DNA of 7,257 bases, taken from positions 1 through 7,257 of the forward strand of contig QMZD01000081.1 of assembly GCA_003662985.1 (NCBI GenBank). Direction: 5' to 3'. Both the position numbers and the translations under genes were made by a program. The notes under the pieces are model-generated. The model was given only the letters and a program-made list of their open reading frames with translations, made no database searches and was not told the origin of the DNA. Shown piece after piece: positions 6,064 to 7,257 of this stretch. Each line of letters begins with the position of its first letter. Positions within the stretch are counted from its first letter, which is position 1. The stretch is from Archaeoglobales archaeon (GTDB lineage: Archaea; Halobacteriota; Archaeoglobi; Archaeoglobales; Archaeoglobaceae).

Positions 6064-6791
6064 CGCTGATCGCTGAAGTTGCAAGAATCGGGAATCTGAT
6101 GATGATCCCGGGAAAGGCTGTTGTTATCGAAGATATTGCGATAATCTCTGACCTTCATCTTGGGATAGAACAGTCGACCCCAGGCTCCGTTCCAAGATTG
6201 CAGATAAGAGAGATCGTTGAGGCTGTTGAGAGGATATTTGATGCTTATGGGATCAAAACACTCATAGTCAACGGAGACATGAAACATGAATTCAGCCAGA
6301 ACATGCCCTACGAATGGGATGACGTGAGGTATTTCGTTGAAAACGTTCTTGAACTCGGAAGTTTAAGGGTTGTTAGAGGAAATCACGACAACTATCTTGC
6401 TGCAATCCTCTCAAGATACGATATTGAGCTGGAGAAGACAATTGAAATTGGAGAATGGACAATATGCCATGGTTACGAGATGATTGAGGCTGAAAGGGTA
6501 ATAATCGGTCATGAGCACCCATCAATAAGGATTCGTTCGGGTTATGCATCTTATACCTACCCGTGTTTTTTAAGGGCAAAATCGATGGAGGGAAAAAATG
6601 AGCAAAAACCAAATGAAGTGATCGTACTTCCAGCCTTTTCCCCAATGATTTCGGGTTCTGACGTTATTTCTACTTTCTCGTTCTTATCTCCAATCTTGAA
6701 TTCTTTCTCAGCAGACGAGATTGAAGTTTATGCAATCGAGGACAGGGTTTATAGGATGGGAAATCTTAAAGAGCTGAGGAACATTGTCTAA
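6057..6791 (+). CDS. Lhr-associated metallophosphoesterase (SbcD/Mre11-related archaeal family)
   Basis: This 244-residue calcineurin-like phosphoesterase has every metal-site motif of the fold: SDLHLG (31-36; Asp32, His34), NGDMKH (72-77; Asp74), GNHD (108-111), CHG (137-139; His138) and GHEH (151-154). These ligate two metal ions, usually Mn2+, for phosphodiester hydrolysis. The sequence fits the ICC-like/SbcD-related archaeal family, a single catalytic domain without the Mre11 capping domain or a Rad50 partner nearby. Members of this family are encoded beside Lhr in many genomes, and a bacterial homologue from an Lhr-Core cluster has been characterised as a Mn2+-dependent DNA nuclease. It is 10 bases behind lhr and has no separate promoter, so the two are probably co-transcribed. 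The start is uncertain: GTG at 6057 gives this length, while ATG at 6099 or 6102 would remove 14 or 15 residues before the first beta strand without affecting any motif. Confidence 0.9.
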   Translation: MIPLIAEVARIGNLMMIPGKAVVIEDIAIISDLHLGIEQSTPGSVPRLQIREIVEAVERIFDAYGIKTLIVNGDMKHEFSQNMPYEWDDVRYFVENVLELGSLRVVRGNHDNYLAAILSRYDIELEKTIEIGEWTICHGYEMIEAERVIIGHEHPSIRIRSGYASYTYPCFLRAKSMEGKNEQKPNEVIVLPAFSPMISGSDVISTFSFLSPILNSFSADEIEVYAIEDRVYRMGNLKELRNIV

Positions 6792-6802
6792 CACAAGATT
6801 TG

Positions 6803-6835
6803 ATATTCAGTTCAGTTTAATATTTAGTTCAATTT
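6803..6835 (+). repeat. Imperfect 16-base tandem repeat after the lhr operon
   Basis: ATATTCAGTTCAGTTT (6803-6818) is repeated as ATATTTAGTTCAATTT (6820-6835), matching at 14 of 16 positions with one base between copies. It begins 11 bases after the stop codon of the metallophosphoesterase gene. Confidence 0.7.
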
Positions 6836-6848
6836 TTTGAGAATTGAA
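6828..6848 (+). terminator. Candidate terminator of the lhr-metallophosphoesterase operon
   Basis: TTCAATT (6828-6834) and AATTGAA (6842-6848) form a perfect 7-base inverted repeat around a 7-base loop. A run of six T lies at 6833-6838, straddling the stem and loop. Archaeal termination relies mainly on oligo-T tracts, so the T run is the better evidence. The stem has only one G-C pair and would be weak at high temperature. Confidence 0.4.
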
Positions 6849-6889
6849 TGAATCTTAAAACCTAAAATCTAAAGGTTCTAAATTTTACT

Positions 6890-7257
6890 ATGAAAAACAC
6901 GGTAAACGCCGAAAAACTCAGAAGTTGGAAGATATACGTCCTGTTCCTTTTCATCGGTATTGTTTCACCTCCCGTAAGTATGCTCATACTCCCGAATTTT
7001 CTCAGGTTGGATGGGGCGGTGCAATTCTATGCAGCTTTGGCTTTTGGCTTGATTTTGATGACCTTGGCATTCTATTTTTTAACAAAGTCTCTAAATGTGG
7101 TTTTGAAGGCTGTAGGATTGTACGTGGCACTTTTCCTTTTGTTGTTTCTGGGATTTTCCAGAGTTATTTTCCTTGATTCGCTCTTGACCTTCATAATTCT
7201 GCCATTTTTTATGGTTCTTCTTATTCTTCTTATTGTTCTCTCGAAATTTAGAAAATC
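6890..7257 (+). CDS. Predicted multi-pass membrane protein, 3' end beyond the window
   Basis: An open frame begins with ATG at 6890, preceded by an in-frame TAA at 6863 and no other start codon between. It runs 122 codons plus two bases to the window edge without a stop. The short N-terminus (residues 1-14) is polar and positively charged (Lys2, Lys9, Arg11, Lys14). It is followed by four hydrophobic stretches at about 15-34, 44-64, 70-90 and 93-117, ending in the basic cluster KFRK (119-122). Short loops and little polar content inside the helices give no catalytic or transport motif. By the positive-inside rule the N-terminus is probably cytoplasmic. I do not recognise the family. It may end just after the window as a small four-helix protein, or these helices may open a larger one. 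It appears transcriptionally separate from the lhr operon because of the AT-rich spacer and T tract before it. Confidence 0.75.
   Translation, partial: MKNTVNAEKLRSWKIYVLFLFIGIVSPPVSMLILPNFLRLDGAVQFYAALAFGLILMTLAFYFLTKSLNVVLKAVGLYVALFLLLFLGFSRVIFLDSLLTFIILPFFMVLLILLIVLSKFRK

Larger units (their letters stand above)
6792..6889 (+). promoter_or_regulatory. AT-rich spacer with a TATA-like box for the membrane protein gene
   Basis: The spacer is strongly AT-rich and holds no gene. CTTAAAACC at 6854-6862 is a TATA-like element centred about 33 bases before the ATG at 6890, predicting a leader of only a few bases. AAAGGTT at 6871-6877 is a weak SD candidate but sits 13 bases from the ATG. An imperfect repeat and a possible terminator in the same spacer are listed separately. 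Confidence 0.35.

Noticed and set aside
6096..6150. C/D-box sRNA-like arrangement: ATGATGA at 6099-6105 and CTGA near 6147
   Set aside because: The flanking bases show no terminal stem and no internal D'/C' boxes, and the stretch codes for conserved phosphoesterase residues, so the boxes are most simply chance.
3413..6791. Defence-system interpretation of the helicase plus nuclease pair
   Set aside because: The motifs identify Lhr and its usual housekeeping-type phosphoesterase partner. No other defence gene, mobile element or compositional shift is visible, so repair or RNA processing is the simpler reading.
6848..6865. Five-codon ATG frame upstream of the membrane protein
   Set aside because: It is too short and lies in AT-rich low-complexity sequence over the likely TATA element; nothing supports translation.
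6925..7176. 83-codon + strand frame within the last gene
   Set aside because: It is a different frame of the membrane protein. Its Phe/Gly/Cys-rich product has no membrane periodicity, whereas the frame starting at 6890 gives four clean hydrophobic helices and stays open to the edge.

Overview
The window looks like chromosomal DNA of a euryarchaeon, most plausibly Archaeoglobales (Archaeoglobus/Ferroglobus/Geoglobus type) or a close hyperthermophilic relative. This is inferred from several things: archaeal TATA-type promoters with very short or absent leaders, weak or missing Shine-Dalgarno (SD) sites, AGA/AGG-dominated arginine codons, many charged residues, and a gene set of archaeal family versions (AIR-synthase-related protein, TrkA-N/DHH fusion, archaeal Lhr with its metallophosphoesterase partner). 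I could not run a search, so the lineage is moderately confident only.

Layout from left to right. An AT-rich leader with a TATA-like box precedes an AIR-synthase-related (PurM/SelD/HypE superfamily) protein on the + strand (98-1432). It runs tail-to-tail, across 40 bases of short tandem repeats, into a small MazG-like nucleotide pyrophosphohydrolase on the - strand (1473-1748). A 54-base bidirectional promoter separates that gene from a + strand protein joining a TrkA-N/RCK nucleotide-binding domain to a DHH-DHHA1 phosphoesterase (1803-3290). After 122 non-coding bases with a good TATA box comes the lhr helicase (3413-6046). It is followed 10 bases later by a metallophosphoesterase of the SbcD/Mre11-related archaeal family (6057-6791), forming a clear two-gene operon. 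An AT-rich repeat-bearing spacer leads to the first 122 codons of a predicted four-helix membrane protein, which is cut by the window edge (6890-7257).

The genes with a readable biochemistry concern nucleotides and nucleic acids. The MazG-like protein should hydrolyse NTPs, the DHH protein should hydrolyse a nucleotide or short oligonucleotide under possible control by bound NAD(H), and Lhr plus the phosphoesterase should remodel and cut DNA or RNA. I see no rRNA, tRNA, CRISPR array, insertion sequence or defence island. The most interesting points are the cofactor-domain-plus-phosphodiesterase fusion with its divergent MazG-like neighbour, the lhr-phosphoesterase pair, and short tandem duplications that begin at the stop codons of three genes.
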